From: Pandoraea iniqua
Lineage (GTDB): Bacteria; Pseudomonadota; Gammaproteobacteria; Burkholderiales; Burkholderiaceae
Reading direction: 5' to 3'
DNA length: 64,000 bases
Assembly (NCBI RefSeq): GCF_902459685.1
Contig: NZ_CABPSF010000001.1
Span: forward strand, 1,178,001 to 1,242,000
Shown piece after piece: positions 1 through 9,280 of the stretch (within the stretch, counting starts at the first letter, position 1; each line of letters opens with the position of its first letter). Made by a program: the position numbers and the translations under genes. The notes under the pieces are model-generated. The model ran no database searches and was not told the DNA's origin. It saw only the letters and a list, made by a program, of their open reading frames with translations.

Positions 1-670
1 GCTGGAAGTTGATCACACCGGAGAAGATGTTGACCATCTGCGCGACCACGGCGTCGGGCACGCCCGCGTCGTCCATGGCCGTGAAGAAGTTGCCGGCGAT
101 GGCACCCGAGCGCATGGACCACTCGGTGTCGTTCGCGAGCTGTTCCATGCGGGCGCGCAGCTTGCCGGCGTCATTGCGCTCGATCACGAGCTGCTGGGCG
201 TTGGCCGTGCCGGACGAGATCAGGGTGGAGAGCGTAACGAGCTTGCCGTCGTCGTCGGTTTCGGCCTGAACGACCTGACCGGCGGGCACGCCGATGAGAC
301 GCCGTGCGACGGCATTCTCTCGGATGAAGCGCTCGGCAGCAGGGTCCTGGATCGACAGCCGTGAAAGCATGTCGCCAAGCGTCTCGCCGCGCCGCAGCGC
401 CACTTGATGGATGAAGGTCTGAGATTGCGCGTCGAGCTGCTGGATTTGTCGGGCCAGATCGGGGAAGGTGAGCGGCAGCGTGATGCTGGCACCATTGCGT
501 GCCGAGTCCGGCACCATGGGGGCCACGCCGAATGCGGTCACCATTCCCAACGTCAGGGCCGAACCGACCGTCGCCACGATTTGCACCTTTCTTCGACGGT
601 GCTTCGGCTGCGTGGGATCAATCAGGGTCAGCAGTTCACGCGCAAAAAAATCACGGAGTTTTGGCCACAT
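1..670 (-). CDS. M23-family murein peptidase, N-terminal part (gene runs off the window)
   Basis: The frame is open from an ATG at 668-670 on the minus strand to the window edge, giving about 223 residues. The N-terminus has a short cytoplasmic stretch rich in Lys and Arg (PKHRRRKVQ), then one hydrophobic segment around residues 30-50. A periplasmic region follows that looks like the OapA/LysM-like N-terminal domain of Burkholderia M23 peptidases (QVALRRGETLGDMLSRL). The catalytic LytM domain would lie outside the window, so the peptidase call is inferred from the N-terminal domain and from the position divergent to tyrS, a common arrangement in Burkholderiaceae. Such enzymes cut peptidoglycan cross-links in the periplasm. 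The 176 bases up to tyrS must hold the divergent promoters. Confidence 0.75.
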   Translation of the reverse strand, partial: MWPKLRDFFARELLTLIDPTQPKHRRRKVQIVATVGSALTLGMVTAFGVAPMVPDSARNGASITLPLTFPDLARQIQQLDAQSQTFIHQVALRRGETLGDMLSRLSIQDPAAERFIRENAVARRLIGVPAGQVVQAETDDDGKLVTLSTLISSGTANAQQLVIERNDAGKLRARMEQLANDTEWSMRSGAIAGNFFTAMDDAGVPDAVVAQMVNIFSGVINFQ

Positions 671-846
671 CACGTAAAATTCTGCGCAACTTACGAAAAA
701 GCCCGGGCGGAGCGACACGCTTCGAATTGCCTTCCGGCAACCCGGCGGCGCCTTGGCCCGAGCCGAGAATTGAGCGGCGATTATAGCAGACGCGCCAACA
801 TCTCTTGCGTTGGGGGAAATCCTAACGCAGTCTGGACAATGAAGTT

Positions 847-2091
847 ATGACAAGTGAACACACACTCACCCCGGAAAAGACGTACCCAGTGACTGACGCC
901 ACGCGGGCCGCTATGGCGATCGCCAAGCGCGGCTGCGACGAGCTGCTGGTGGAGGAGGAGTTCCTTCAAAAGCTGGCCCGCAGCGAAGCCACGGGCAAGC
1001 CGCTGCGCATCAAGCTGGGTCTGGACCCGACGGCGCCGGACATCCACATCGGTCACACGGTGGTGCTCAACAAGATGCGCCAGTTGCAGGATCTGGGCCA
1101 TACGGTCATTTTCCTGATCGGCGACTTCACCTCGCTGATCGGCGACCCGTCGGGCCGTAACAGCACGCGTCCGCCGCTCACGCGCGAGCAGATCGAGGCG
1201 AACGCCAAGACCTACTTCGAACAGGCCGCGCTGGTGCTCGACCGCAGCAAGACCGAGATTCGCTACAACAGCGAATGGTCGATGAAGCTCGGCGCCGACG
1301 GCATGATCAAGCTCGCGTCGCGCTACACGATGGCGCGCATGCTGGAGCGCGAAGACTTCACCAAGCGCTTTCAGGGCGGGGTGCCGATCGCGATTCACGA
1401 GTTTCTGTACCCGCTCATGCAGGGTTACGACTCGGTGGCGCTGGAGTCGGATCTGGAGCTGGGCGGTACCGACCAGAAATTCAACCTGCTGGTGGGCCGT
1501 GAGCTGCAAAAGCAGTACGGTCAGGAGCCGCAGTGCATTCTGACGATGCCGCTGCTCGTGGGGCTCGATGGCGTCGAGAAGATGTCGAAGTCCAAGGGCA
1601 ACTACATCGGCATCAGCGAGAAGCCGAGCGAGATGTTCGGCAAGCTGATGAGCATCTCCGACGACCTGATGTGGCGCTACTACGAGCTGCTGTCGTTCCG
1701 CACGCTCGAAGAGATTGCGCAACTGAAGCAGGACGTCGACGGCGGGCGCAACCCGCGCGATGTGAAGGTGCTGCTCGCGCAGGAAATCGTTGCACGCTTC
1801 CACTCGCAGGCCGATGCCGAGCGCGCGCTCGAAGACTTCAATGCGCGCGCCAAGGGCGGCGTGCCGGACGATATTCCGGAAGTTTCCCTCGATGGCGCCC
1901 CGCTGGGCATCGCTCAACTGCTCAAGCAGGCGGGCCTCGTGCCGTCGACTTCGGAAGCCAACCGCAATATCGAACAGGGTGGTGTGCGTATCGATGGCGA
2001 AGTCGTGGCCGACAAGGGCGCGAAGATCGACGCCGGCACGTACGTGGTGCAGGTCGGCAAGCGCCGCTTCGCCCGCGTCACGCTGGCGTAA
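847..2091 (+). CDS. tyrS: Tyrosyl-tRNA synthetase
   Basis: This 414-residue class I aminoacyl-tRNA synthetase charges tRNA-Tyr with tyrosine in the cytoplasm. The HIGH signature is at residues 67-70 (DIHIGHT) and the KMSKS loop at 245-249. A C-terminal S4-like RNA-binding domain follows from about residue 345 ([16 protein letters not shown]). Length and layout match the TyrZ-like subclass of proteobacteria. The first ATG of the open frame is used. Its Shine-Dalgarno is weak, but the protein starts as expected for Burkholderia homologues. It is followed 30 bases later by dtd, which edits D-Tyr-tRNA(Tyr), so the two form a natural functional pair and probably one transcript. Confidence 0.97.
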   Translation: MTSEHTLTPEKTYPVTDATRAAMAIAKRGCDELLVEEEFLQKLARSEATGKPLRIKLGLDPTAPDIHIGHTVVLNKMRQLQDLGHTVIFLIGDFTSLIGDPSGRNSTRPPLTREQIEANAKTYFEQAALVLDRSKTEIRYNSEWSMKLGADGMIKLASRYTMARMLEREDFTKRFQGGVPIAIHEFLYPLMQGYDSVALESDLELGGTDQKFNLLVGRELQKQYGQEPQCILTMPLLVGLDGVEKMSKSKGNYIGISEKPSEMFGKLMSISDDLMWRYYELLSFRTLEEIAQLKQDVDGGRNPRDVKVLLAQEIVARFHSQADAERALEDFNARAKGGVPDDIPEVSLDGAPLGIAQLLKQAGLVPSTSEANRNIEQGGVRIDGEVVADKGAKIDAGTYVVQVGKRRFARVTLA

Positions 2092-2121
2092 TCACCTCGA
2101 CTCGACGCAAATTCGCCTCTC

Positions 2122-2589
2122 ATGATCGCGCTCATTCAACGCGTACTGGAAGCCGCGGTGACGGTCGATGGCCGCACCGTGGGCGCCATCGGGCCGGGCC
2201 TGCTGGCGCTGGTCTGCGCGGAGCGCGGCGACACCGAGGCGAGTGCGGACAAACTGCTCACGAAGCTGCTCGGCTACCGCGTCTTTTCCGACGATGCGGG
2301 CAAGATGAATCGCAGCGTGAGCAGTCTGGACGGCAACGGACTGGCGGGCGGGCTGCTGCTCGTCTCGCAGTTCACGCTGGCGGCCGACACCAACAGTGGC
2401 ACGCGTCCGAGCTTCACGCCGGCAGCGAGCCCGGCCGACGGTCAGCGGCTGTTCGACCATTTCGTGACGCAGGCGCGTGCGCGCCATCCGCAGGTCGAGA
2501 CGGGCGAATTCGGCGCGCATATGCGCGTCTCGCTCGTGAACGACGGCCCCGTCACGTTCTGGCTTCAAACGCGTCCCGAAAGCGCGTAA
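2122..2589 (+). CDS. dtd: D-aminoacyl-tRNA deacylase
   Basis: This 155-residue protein removes D-amino acids (notably D-Tyr) wrongly attached to tRNA, and also clears Gly from tRNA-Ala. The two active-site signatures of the DTD fold are visible: SQFTLA at residues 82-87, and a C-terminal Gly-Pro (NDGPVTFWL, Gly142-Pro143) that gives the cross-subunit cis-proline chirality filter. Length is typical. It lies just downstream of tyrS. Confidence 0.96.
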   Translation: MIALIQRVLEAAVTVDGRTVGAIGPGLLALVCAERGDTEASADKLLTKLLGYRVFSDDAGKMNRSVSSLDGNGLAGGLLLVSQFTLAADTNSGTRPSFTPAASPADGQRLFDHFVTQARARHPQVETGEFGAHMRVSLVNDGPVTFWLQTRPESA

Positions 2590-2690
2590 TTCAGACTGGC
2601 TCAGACGCCGTCAGACCCGGCACCTCACGCGATACGCGACGGTGTGATACCGTCGTTGGGTTTTGAAATGACATCGCAAGGGAGAAGCTG

Positions 2691-3317
2691 ATGAAAGTCT
2701 GGAGTGACTCGTTCGCCGACAATGCGGCGATAGATGCACAGTTTGCGTTCGGTAAGCCGGACGCGCAGTCGCACGTGGCGCTGTCGCAAAATAAGAATCC
2801 GCATCTGGCATGGTCTGATGTGCCCGCCGGTACGCGCTCGTTTGTCGTGATCTGTACCGACAGCGATGTGCCGAGCCAAGGCGATGACGTTAACAAGGAA
2901 GGTCGCGAAGTGCCGGCCGATCTGCCGCGCGTCGACTTCTATCACTGGGTGCTGGTCGACGTACCGGCATCGGTCAACGAAATCCCGGCGGCCAGCCACA
3001 GCAATCACGTCACGCCGCGCGGCAAGTTCGGCCCGGACGCGCTCGACGGCATGCGCCACGGCGTCAACGACTACACCGCGTGGTTCGCTGGCGACGAGAG
3101 CATGCAGGGCGACTACTACGGCTATGACGGCCCGTGCCCGCCGTGGAACGATACGATCGTTCACCACTATCACTTCACCGTGTATGCCCTCGACGTTGCG
3201 CGTGTGCCGCTCGACGGCCGCTTTGGCGGTGACGACGTCGTCCATACGATCCAGTCGCACGTGCTCGGCAAGGCGAGCGTGACCGGTACCTACACCCTCA
3301 ACCCGAAGGCGGCATAA
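2691..3317 (+). CDS. PEBP family protein (YbhB/YbcL-like)
   Basis: The 208-residue protein belongs to the phosphatidylethanolamine-binding protein superfamily. The conserved core is visible: NPHLAWSDVPAGTRSFVVIC near residues 37-56, then a His-rich anion-binding region (DFYHWVLVDVP), GPCPPWNDTIVHHYHFTVYAL and a C-terminal HVLGKA helix. No signal peptide is apparent, so it is probably cytoplasmic. YbhB relatives have no settled biochemical role in bacteria. A good Shine-Dalgarno (aagggagaag) precedes the ATG. Confidence 0.88.
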   Translation: MKVWSDSFADNAAIDAQFAFGKPDAQSHVALSQNKNPHLAWSDVPAGTRSFVVICTDSDVPSQGDDVNKEGREVPADLPRVDFYHWVLVDVPASVNEIPAASHSNHVTPRGKFGPDALDGMRHGVNDYTAWFAGDESMQGDYYGYDGPCPPWNDTIVHHYHFTVYALDVARVPLDGRFGGDDVVHTIQSHVLGKASVTGTYTLNPKAA

Positions 3318-3453
3318 CGGGTGAGTCACTCGTGAGGGCGGATGGGGCGAGGTTGCCCCGTCCGTTGCACCGGCAGGCACGCTCAGCCCCCTCGCCGACC
3401 CTCGCAGACGCCCGCAGACCTTCGCGCAATCGCGCACCAACGTAATTCTCAGA

Positions 3454-4173
3454 ATGACTGGCAAGACAACGACGCTGACCCTGATTCGCCATGGCGAGAC
3501 CGACTGGAACCGCGTGAAGCGCATTCAGGGACATACCGACATTCCGCTCTCCGCCGAGGGCGAACATCAGGCCGTGCGATTGGGTGCGCGCGTGGCGCGT
3601 GAAGTTGCGGCGCAAGGTCACGTATTCGATCAGGTGCTGACGAGCGACTTGCAGCGCGCGGTACAGACCGCCGAGCCGGTGGCAAAGGCCTGCGGACTGC
3701 CGCTGGTGCGCACGGCCAACCTGCGCGAGCGGCACTACGGTGCGTTCGAGACGCGCACGCCTGACGACATTCAGGCGCAATTTCCGCAGGACTATGTGCG
3801 ATGGCAGACCCGCGATCCGGATTTCACGATTCCGGGCGGAGAGTCCACGCGCGGCTTCTACACACGCATTACCGATTTCGTCCGCCAATTGGTGCGCGAC
3901 TACGAAGGGCAGCATCTCGCGCTGGTGGCGCATGGCGGCGTGCTTGACTGCTGCTATCGGCTGGCCACAGGGTTGGATCTGTCCGCGCCGCGCTCGTACC
4001 CGCTACTCAATGCGAGCGTGAACCGCATCGCGTTCGATGGCGAGCATTGGCAGGTATTGAGTTGGGGGGATGTCACGCATCTGGATGACGCCGTGCGCGA
4101 CGAGATCAACGACAAGCCGGCCGAAGGGAATGCGGGTAATTCGACCGATCGCGTGGATCCCCGCGTGGTGTAA
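3454..4173 (+). CDS. gpmB: Histidine phosphatase / phosphoglycerate-mutase-like protein (GpmB type)
   Basis: A 239-residue member of the histidine phosphatase superfamily. The phosphohistidine signature LIRHGETDWNR is at residues 10-20 with catalytic His13. The second active-site His is at about residue 160 (LVAHGGVLD), and a middle Glu lies in REVAAQ/LRERHYG. Homologues are called phosphoglycerate mutase 2 in Burkholderiaceae, but many GpmB-like enzymes are broad phosphatases, so the substrate is not certain. It converges on the MpaB-like gene with only 12 bases between stops. Confidence 0.85.
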   Translation: MTGKTTTLTLIRHGETDWNRVKRIQGHTDIPLSAEGEHQAVRLGARVAREVAAQGHVFDQVLTSDLQRAVQTAEPVAKACGLPLVRTANLRERHYGAFETRTPDDIQAQFPQDYVRWQTRDPDFTIPGGESTRGFYTRITDFVRQLVRDYEGQHLALVAHGGVLDCCYRLATGLDLSAPRSYPLLNASVNRIAFDGEHWQVLSWGDVTHLDDAVRDEINDKPAEGNAGNSTDRVDPRVV

Positions 4174-4185
4174 GACGTTTCGACG

Positions 4186-5172
4186 TCACCGCTCCAGCGA
4201 CGGCGCGTGCGAGACGGCATCGGGTGTCGCCAGCGCGCGCTTGCGTGCCCGATGCGCGACGCTGTTGCGCATCGCCCAGCGTGCCAGCTGCGCCGTGTGA
4301 CGCACGGCCGGCCGCACCGTAAGGCGCCGCACGACGGCGCCTTGTTCGAAGCCCAACATTCCTTGCGCCCAATCGGGCAGCAGATCCACGCCCGCCCGGA
4401 ACAGCAATCCCCCGAAGACGCGCGCCCCTGCAAATGGCGAGGGTAGGTTGCGCAACACGTGCACCACTTCGTCGGTTCGCTCGCTCGTCGCTAACGACGG
4501 CCGCATGGCGGCCAGATAGGCGTCGATCTCGGCAACGCTCGCCGGCACGTTGCGTGCACCCAGTGCAATCGCAATGCGCGCAACTTCCGCGTAATAGCGA
4601 TCCTGTTCGCTACGCGGGAATGCCGGGTTTTTGTAGACGAGATAGCTGCGCAGAAAGCTCGACGTCTCCGCCACGTGCACCCACGTCAGCAAATCGGGAT
4701 CGTAAGCCGCGTAAGGCCTGCCGTCCGGCGCGGTGCCTTTCACCTGAAGATGAATGCGCCGCACGCGATCGAGCAAGGCCTCGGCATCGGCGGTATTGCC
4801 GAACGTCGTGCCGCCAATGAAAGTGGCCGTACGGCGCAGGCGGCCGATCACGTCCTGCCGGAAGGTCGAATGATCCCAGACGCCCGCCATCGCGAGCGGA
4901 TGCAGCGACTGCATCAACAGCGCGCTGATGCCGCCGATCATCATCGATGTGAAGTCACCATGAACATGCCAGCAGGCGGCGTCCGGGCCGAAAAGACCGG
5001 GGTCGCCCGCAGGCGTGTCGTAATTCAGGCGAGGGGCGCCGGGGCCGGACGTGAGGCTCACGAGCCGCATGGCAATCGCGTGCCGCACCCGGCCCGACAC
5101 GCCCACGACGGGGCCGGCGGGCTGTAGCGGTGTTTTCGGCGGCGGGGTGGGGAGATCGTCCTGTGTGCTCAT
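4186..5172 (-). CDS. Oxygenase MpaB family protein (DUF2236)
   Basis: The chosen ATG at 5170-5172 gives 328 residues beginning MSTQDDLPTPPPK. A longer in-frame upstream start would overlap ruvB and adds a low-complexity Arg/Pro stretch, so it was rejected. The body (GDFTSMMIGGISALLMQSLHPLAMAGVWDHS; TWVHVAETSSFLRSYLVYKNP) fits the latex-clearing-protein/MpaB heme b-dependent oxygenase family, in which the His of the HVAETSS-like stretch is a candidate heme contact. The substrate is unknown. It lies 31 bases after ruvB on the same strand and may share its transcript. Confidence 0.82.
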   Translation of the reverse strand: MSTQDDLPTPPPKTPLQPAGPVVGVSGRVRHAIAMRLVSLTSGPGAPRLNYDTPAGDPGLFGPDAACWHVHGDFTSMMIGGISALLMQSLHPLAMAGVWDHSTFRQDVIGRLRRTATFIGGTTFGNTADAEALLDRVRRIHLQVKGTAPDGRPYAAYDPDLLTWVHVAETSSFLRSYLVYKNPAFPRSEQDRYYAEVARIAIALGARNVPASVAEIDAYLAAMRPSLATSERTDEVVHVLRNLPSPFAGARVFGGLLFRAGVDLLPDWAQGMLGFEQGAVVRRLTVRPAVRHTAQLARWAMRNSVAHRARKRALATPDAVSHAPSLER

Positions 5173-5203
5173 ACGCGGCTGACTACGACGGCACGGCGTG
5201 CCG

Positions 5204-6289
5204 TCAGTTGCCGCCCGTCGCGCCGGCGGGCGGCTCGGGTGACCACAGTGAGTCGCTCGTGGGCGCGCTACCGGGGGCGGACAGGCCGAAGTGGCGATAG
5301 GCCGCGAGCGTGGCCACACGCCCGCGCGGCGTGCGTTGCAAGAAGCCTTGTTGGATCAGGTACGGCTCGATCACGTCTTCGATGGTGTCGCGCTCTTCGC
5401 CAATGGCGGCGGCGAGATTGTCGACGCCCACCGGGCCGCCGTCGAACTTGTGCAGCACGGCTTCGAGCAACTTGCGGTCCATCACGTCGAGGCCGCTCGC
5501 ATCGACGTCGAGCATCGACAGCGCGGCGTCGGCCACCTCTGCCGTGATGCGCCCGTCGGCACGTACTTCGGCGTAATCACGCACTCGGCGCAGCAGCCGG
5601 TTGGCGATACGGGGCGTGCCCCGCGCGCGGCGTGCGATTTCAAATGCGCCGTCGTCGACGATAACCGCGCCCAGCAGGCCGGCCGAGCGTCGCACGATGC
5701 CGGCGAGTTCGTCTGCCGAATAAAACTCCAGCCGCGCGACGATGCCGAAGCGATCGCGCAGCGGGTTGGTCAGCATGCCGGCGCGCGTGGTGGCGCCGAC
5801 CAGCGTGAACGGTTGCAAGTCGAGCTTAACGCTGCGCGCCGCCGGCCCTTCACCGATCATGATGTCGATCTGATAGTCCTCGAGCGCGGGGTACAGAATT
5901 TCTTCGACGACCGGCGAGAGCCGGTGAATTTCGTCGATGAACAGCACGTCGTTGGCTTCGAGATTGGTCAGCAGGGCGGCGAGATCACCCGGACGCTCGA
6001 GCACGGGGCCCGAGGTCTGGCGAAGATGCACGCCCATCTCGCGCGCGATGATGTGCGCGAGCGTTGTCTTGCCCAGACCCGGCGGGCCGAAGAGCAATAC
6101 GTGGTCGAGCGGCTCGGCACGCTTGCGGGCTGCCTCGATGAAGATTTCTAACTGGCCGCGCACCTTGCGCTGGCCGACGTATTCGTCGAGCAGCTTAGGG
6201 CGCAGCGCGCGCTCGAAGGCTTCTTCGTTGGGCGAGGCCGGTGTCGGCGCAATGATGCGCTCGGCGGCGAGTTTGTCGGTTTCGATCAT
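5204..6289 (-). CDS. ruvB: Holliday junction branch migration ATPase RuvB
   Basis: This 361-residue AAA+ motor drives branch migration of Holliday junctions together with RuvA and RuvC. Walker A is GPPGLGKTT at residues 68-76. Walker B is DVLFIDEIH, with DEIH at 119-122. Sensor 1 is LVGATTRAG, the arginine-finger region is NPLRDRFG, and the C-terminal winged helix carries [16 protein letters not shown]. Length is slightly above the usual 340-355 because of a C-terminal Pro/Ser-rich tail. It starts 26 bases after ruvC. The ruvA gene that normally sits between them is absent. A -10-like TACAAT lies just upstream of its start. Confidence 0.97.
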   Translation of the reverse strand: MIETDKLAAERIIAPTPASPNEEAFERALRPKLLDEYVGQRKVRGQLEIFIEAARKRAEPLDHVLLFGPPGLGKTTLAHIIAREMGVHLRQTSGPVLERPGDLAALLTNLEANDVLFIDEIHRLSPVVEEILYPALEDYQIDIMIGEGPAARSVKLDLQPFTLVGATTRAGMLTNPLRDRFGIVARLEFYSADELAGIVRRSAGLLGAVIVDDGAFEIARRARGTPRIANRLLRRVRDYAEVRADGRITAEVADAALSMLDVDASGLDVMDRKLLEAVLHKFDGGPVGVDNLAAAIGEERDTIEDVIEPYLIQQGFLQRTPRGRVATLAAYRHFGLSAPGSAPTSDSLWSPEPPAGATGGN

Positions 6290-6315
6290 GGCAGCATTGT
6301 AGCGCTTTGGCCGTG

Positions 6316-6858
6316 TCAGCCGACCAGCCGTCCGCGTCGTACGCGAAGGGCCTTGCCGGCCAGTGCGGGCGAGACGTCGGCCAGCGCCGTGAAGGTTTCG
6401 CCGCAGTGCGCGTGGCAGATGGCGACGCCGAGCGCGTCGGACGCATCGGTGCCCGGCTTGCCGGTGAGCGCCAGCAGACGCATCACCATGTCTTGCACCT
6501 GCTCTTTGCGGGCCCGGCCGGTGCCGACCACGGCTTGTTTGAGTTGCGAGGGGGTGTATTCGAAGACTTCCAGCCCGCCGACCGACAGCGCGGTAATGGC
6601 CGCACCGCGCGCCTGCCCGAGCAGCAGCGTCGACTGCGGGTTCACATTGACGAAGACTTTTTCAACGGCGGCTTGATCGGGCTGGTAGGTGGCGACCAGT
6701 TCTGCCACGCTCTCGAAGATGATGCGCAGACGGGCAGAGAGCGTGCCTTCGCCGCTGCGAATGACGCCGCTCGTCACATACTGCAAGCGGTTGCCGTGCT
6801 TTTCGAGCACGCCGAAGCCGGTGACACGCAGGCCGGGGTCGATACCAAGAATTCTCAT
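6316..6858 (-). CDS. ruvC: Crossover junction endodeoxyribonuclease RuvC
   Basis: A 180-residue resolvase that cuts Holliday junctions. The start at 6858 gives the canonical [17 protein letters not shown]-terminus with catalytic Asp7. The remaining acidic residues are in AAVEKVFVN and [14 protein letters not shown], as expected of the RNase H-like fold. A longer in-frame start at 6978 would add 40 uncharacteristic residues and was rejected. The C-terminus RVRRGRLVG matches complete family members. In relatives the order is ruvC-ruvA-ruvB; here ruvB follows directly. Confidence 0.96.
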   Translation of the reverse strand: MRILGIDPGLRVTGFGVLEKHGNRLQYVTSGVIRSGEGTLSARLRIIFESVAELVATYQPDQAAVEKVFVNVNPQSTLLLGQARGAAITALSVGGLEVFEYTPSQLKQAVVGTGRARKEQVQDMVMRLLALTGKPGTDASDALGVAICHAHCGETFTALADVSPALAGKALRVRRGRLVG

Positions 6859-7129
6859 GCAGGGGCCGGTGGCCGGCGCGCTGGGCGCCGAGGGGTAAAA
6901 ACATCGAAAGCCGATATGGCCCGTATTCTGGCACAGCCGGGTGGGGGCGTCGCCTGCCGGGAATGTTTCATAGGGCAAGACGCCGCGATACCCGTGATGC
7001 CCTCGCGTCGATTTGCCGCATCCCCGCGCCCCGTTGGGACGAGACGGCGCCCTTCGCGAGCGAGCGGATTGTTGTACATTGCGTGCTGTTCAAAATATTC
7101 GATGGCCCGCCCGTGGCCGCCTGTCCCCG

Positions 7130-7546
7130 ATGCTCTGGATCAAAGCGTTTCACATCGTTTTCATCGCCTCATGGTTCGCGGGCTTGTTCTACCTGCCGCG
7201 CATCTTCGTCAATCTCGCGATGGAGACCGACGCCACCGCCACGCAGCGCCTGCTGCTCATGGCCCGCAAGCTCTACCGCTTCATGACGATTCTGGCCGTG
7301 CCCGCGCTCGCCTTCGGTCTGGTGCTGTGGCTGTACTACGGCATCGGCCGCCAGAGCGGCTGGCTGCACGCCAAGCTGCTGATCGTGGTGCTGCTGCTCG
7401 GCTATCACCATGCGTGCGGCCGTCTGCTGCGCAAGTTCGAAACCGGCCGCAATACCCACTCGCACCGCTGGTATCGCTATTTCAACGAATTCCCTGTGCT
7501 CGGGCTGCTCGCCGCCGTGATTCTCGCGGTCGTGAAGCCGTTCTGA
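7130..7546 (+). CDS. hemJ: Protoporphyrinogen oxidase HemJ / CopD-like membrane protein
   Basis: The 138-residue protein has four hydrophobic segments and the conserved HemJ pattern: KAFHIVFIASWFAGLFYLPR at the N-terminus (His8), then WLHAKLLIVVLLLGYHH with the conserved Lys. HemJ oxidises protoporphyrinogen IX to protoporphyrin IX in heme synthesis, at the inner membrane. The start at 7130 gives the standard MLWIKAFH beginning; the longer reading frame upstream adds Arg-rich non-membrane sequence. The 271 bases between ruvC and this gene show no further gene. Confidence 0.9.
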   Translation: MLWIKAFHIVFIASWFAGLFYLPRIFVNLAMETDATATQRLLLMARKLYRFMTILAVPALAFGLVLWLYYGIGRQSGWLHAKLLIVVLLLGYHHACGRLLRKFETGRNTHSHRWYRYFNEFPVLGLLAAVILAVVKPF

Positions 7547-7628
7547 CACTGCACGGACACGTACTGCACACGCACTTCATACGTACCGCAATATCACCGA
7601 TATCCAAGAGAACCGAGAGGAGCCTGCC

Positions 7629-8249
7629 GTGAGTCTGACCTGCGATTACTACCTCGCCCCGCCGTCGCCCTATGTGTATATGGGCCACGCGCGGTTCATC
7701 GAACTGGCACGCGAGTACGACGTGCAGGTTCAGCTCAAGCCGGTCGATCTTGGCCGGGTGTTCGCGGTCTCGGGCGGCCTGCCGCTCGCGAAGCGCACGC
7801 CGCAGCGTCAGGCGTATCGTCTGGTCGAACTCGCACGCTGGTCGAAGTACCTCGACGTGCCGCTCAACCCGCAGCCCAAGTTCTTCCCGGTCGCGGGCGA
7901 TCCGGCCGCACGTCTGATCATCGCCACGCAACTCGCCCATGGCACGGCGAAGGCACTGGAACTCGCGGGCGCCATCTCGTCGGCGCTCTGGACGCAGGAG
8001 CGCAACATCGCCGACGAAGCCACGCTGCTGGCGATTGCCAACGATCTGTCGCTCGACGGCAAGTCGTTGCTCACCGCGTCGCAAGGCGCGAGCGTGCAGG
8101 CGGCGTACGACGCGAACACCGAAGACGCGATGTCGGCCGGTGTGTACGGCGTGCCTTGGTTCGTGTTCGAAGGCGAGCCGTACTGGGGGCAGGACCGCCT
8201 CGATTTTCTCGAGCGCGCGTTTGCCGTTGCGCGTGCGAAGCAAAGCTGA
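7629..8249 (+). CDS. 2-hydroxychromene-2-carboxylate isomerase family protein (DsbA/GST-kappa fold)
   Basis: The 206-residue protein starts with GTG after a gagagg Shine-Dalgarno. It has the family's N-terminal DYYLAPPSPYVYMG, where a Ser takes the place of the thioredoxin Cys, then a helical insert, and a C-terminal cis-Pro strand GVYGVPWFVFEGEPYWGQDRL. Characterised members isomerise 2-hydroxychromene-2-carboxylate in naphthalene breakdown using glutathione, but no other aromatic-degradation genes are near, so the substrate here is open. It is 41 bases upstream of the dehydrogenase gene and probably cotranscribed. Confidence 0.85.
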   Translation: MSLTCDYYLAPPSPYVYMGHARFIELAREYDVQVQLKPVDLGRVFAVSGGLPLAKRTPQRQAYRLVELARWSKYLDVPLNPQPKFFPVAGDPAARLIIATQLAHGTAKALELAGAISSALWTQERNIADEATLLAIANDLSLDGKSLLTASQGASVQAAYDANTEDAMSAGVYGVPWFVFEGEPYWGQDRLDFLERAFAVARAKQS

Positions 8250-8290
8250 TGACTGTGGCACCAATCGAGCATCAACAGGGAGTCAAGAGG

Positions 8291-9271
8291 ATGAGTCGTC
8301 CGGAAGTCGTGTTGTACAAGAGCGTGCCGGCAGACGTGCGTGCGCGTCTCGCGGAGCATTTCGAACTGAATGAATTCGACGGTGTGAACGACGCCAATCG
8401 CGCGGCGTTCACGGCGGCGCTCGCGCGTGCCGATGGCGCGATCGGTGTGGGGGCCAACGTCACGCCTGCGCTGCTCGACGCGGCACCGAAGTTGAAAGCA
8501 TGGGCCACGATCTCCGTCGGCTACGACCAGTTCGATGTGCCCGACCTCACGCGTCGCGGCATCGTGCTGATGAACACGCCCGACGTGCTGACCGAAACCA
8601 CGGCCGACACGGTTTTCTCGCTGATTCTCGCGAGCGCGCGGCGTGTGGTGGAACTGGCTGAGTTGGTAAAAGCGGGCGGTTGGAAGGGCAGTCTGAGCGA
8701 GGCGTATTTCGGCACCGACGTGCAGGGCAAGACGCTGGGCATCGTGGGCATGGGGCGTATCGGTGGTGCCGTGGCGCGCCGGGCGGCGCTCGGTTTCGGC
8801 ATGAAGGTGCTGTACAGCAACCGTTCGCGCAACGAAGCGGCAGAGACGGCCTACGGCGCGCAGTACCGCACGTTGCCGGAGCTTCTCGCACAAGCCGATT
8901 TCGTCGTGACGCTGGTGCCGCTGTCGCCGGCGACCGAGCGCATCATCGGCGCGAAGGAGTTCGCACAGATGAAACCCGGTGCGATTTTTATCAACGCGGC
9001 GCGCGGCAAGGTGATCGACGAAGCGGCGTTGATCGATGCGCTGGCGTCGGGTCATCTGCGTGGCGCAGGGCTCGATGTGTTCGAGCGTGAACCGGTGTCG
9101 GTGGACTCGCCGCTGCTGAAGATGAAGAACGTCGTCGCGCTGCCGCACATCGGTTCCGCCACGCACGAAACGCGTCACGCCATGGCATCGTGCGCTGCCG
9201 ACAATCTGATTGCGGCGCTCACCGGCCAGTCATTGCAGAACGTCGTGAATCCGGACGCAAAGCGGGGATAA
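8291..9271 (+). CDS. ghrB: D-2-hydroxyacid dehydrogenase (GhrB / 2-ketogluconate reductase type)
   Basis: A 326-residue NAD(P)-dependent reductase of the D-isomer 2-hydroxyacid dehydrogenase family. The Rossmann motif is GIVGMGRIGGAVARR near residues 151-165. The catalytic triad is Arg238 (NAARGK), a Glu in FEREPV and His286 (LPHIGSATHET). The ATG at 8291 follows a purine-rich Shine-Dalgarno (tcaagagg); an upstream in-frame start would overlap the previous gene. GhrB reduces glyoxylate, hydroxypyruvate and 2-ketogluconate. The adjacent hexR/edd/eda/gnt block makes 2-ketogluconate reduction to gluconate a plausible role, but specificity cannot be read from sequence. Confidence 0.88.
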   Translation: MSRPEVVLYKSVPADVRARLAEHFELNEFDGVNDANRAAFTAALARADGAIGVGANVTPALLDAAPKLKAWATISVGYDQFDVPDLTRRGIVLMNTPDVLTETTADTVFSLILASARRVVELAELVKAGGWKGSLSEAYFGTDVQGKTLGIVGMGRIGGAVARRAALGFGMKVLYSNRSRNEAAETAYGAQYRTLPELLAQADFVVTLVPLSPATERIIGAKEFAQMKPGAIFINAARGKVIDEAALIDALASGHLRGAGLDVFEREPVSVDSPLLKMKNVVALPHIGSATHETRHAMASCAADNLIAALTGQSLQNVVNPDAKRG

Positions 9272-9280
9272 TTCCCCCGG

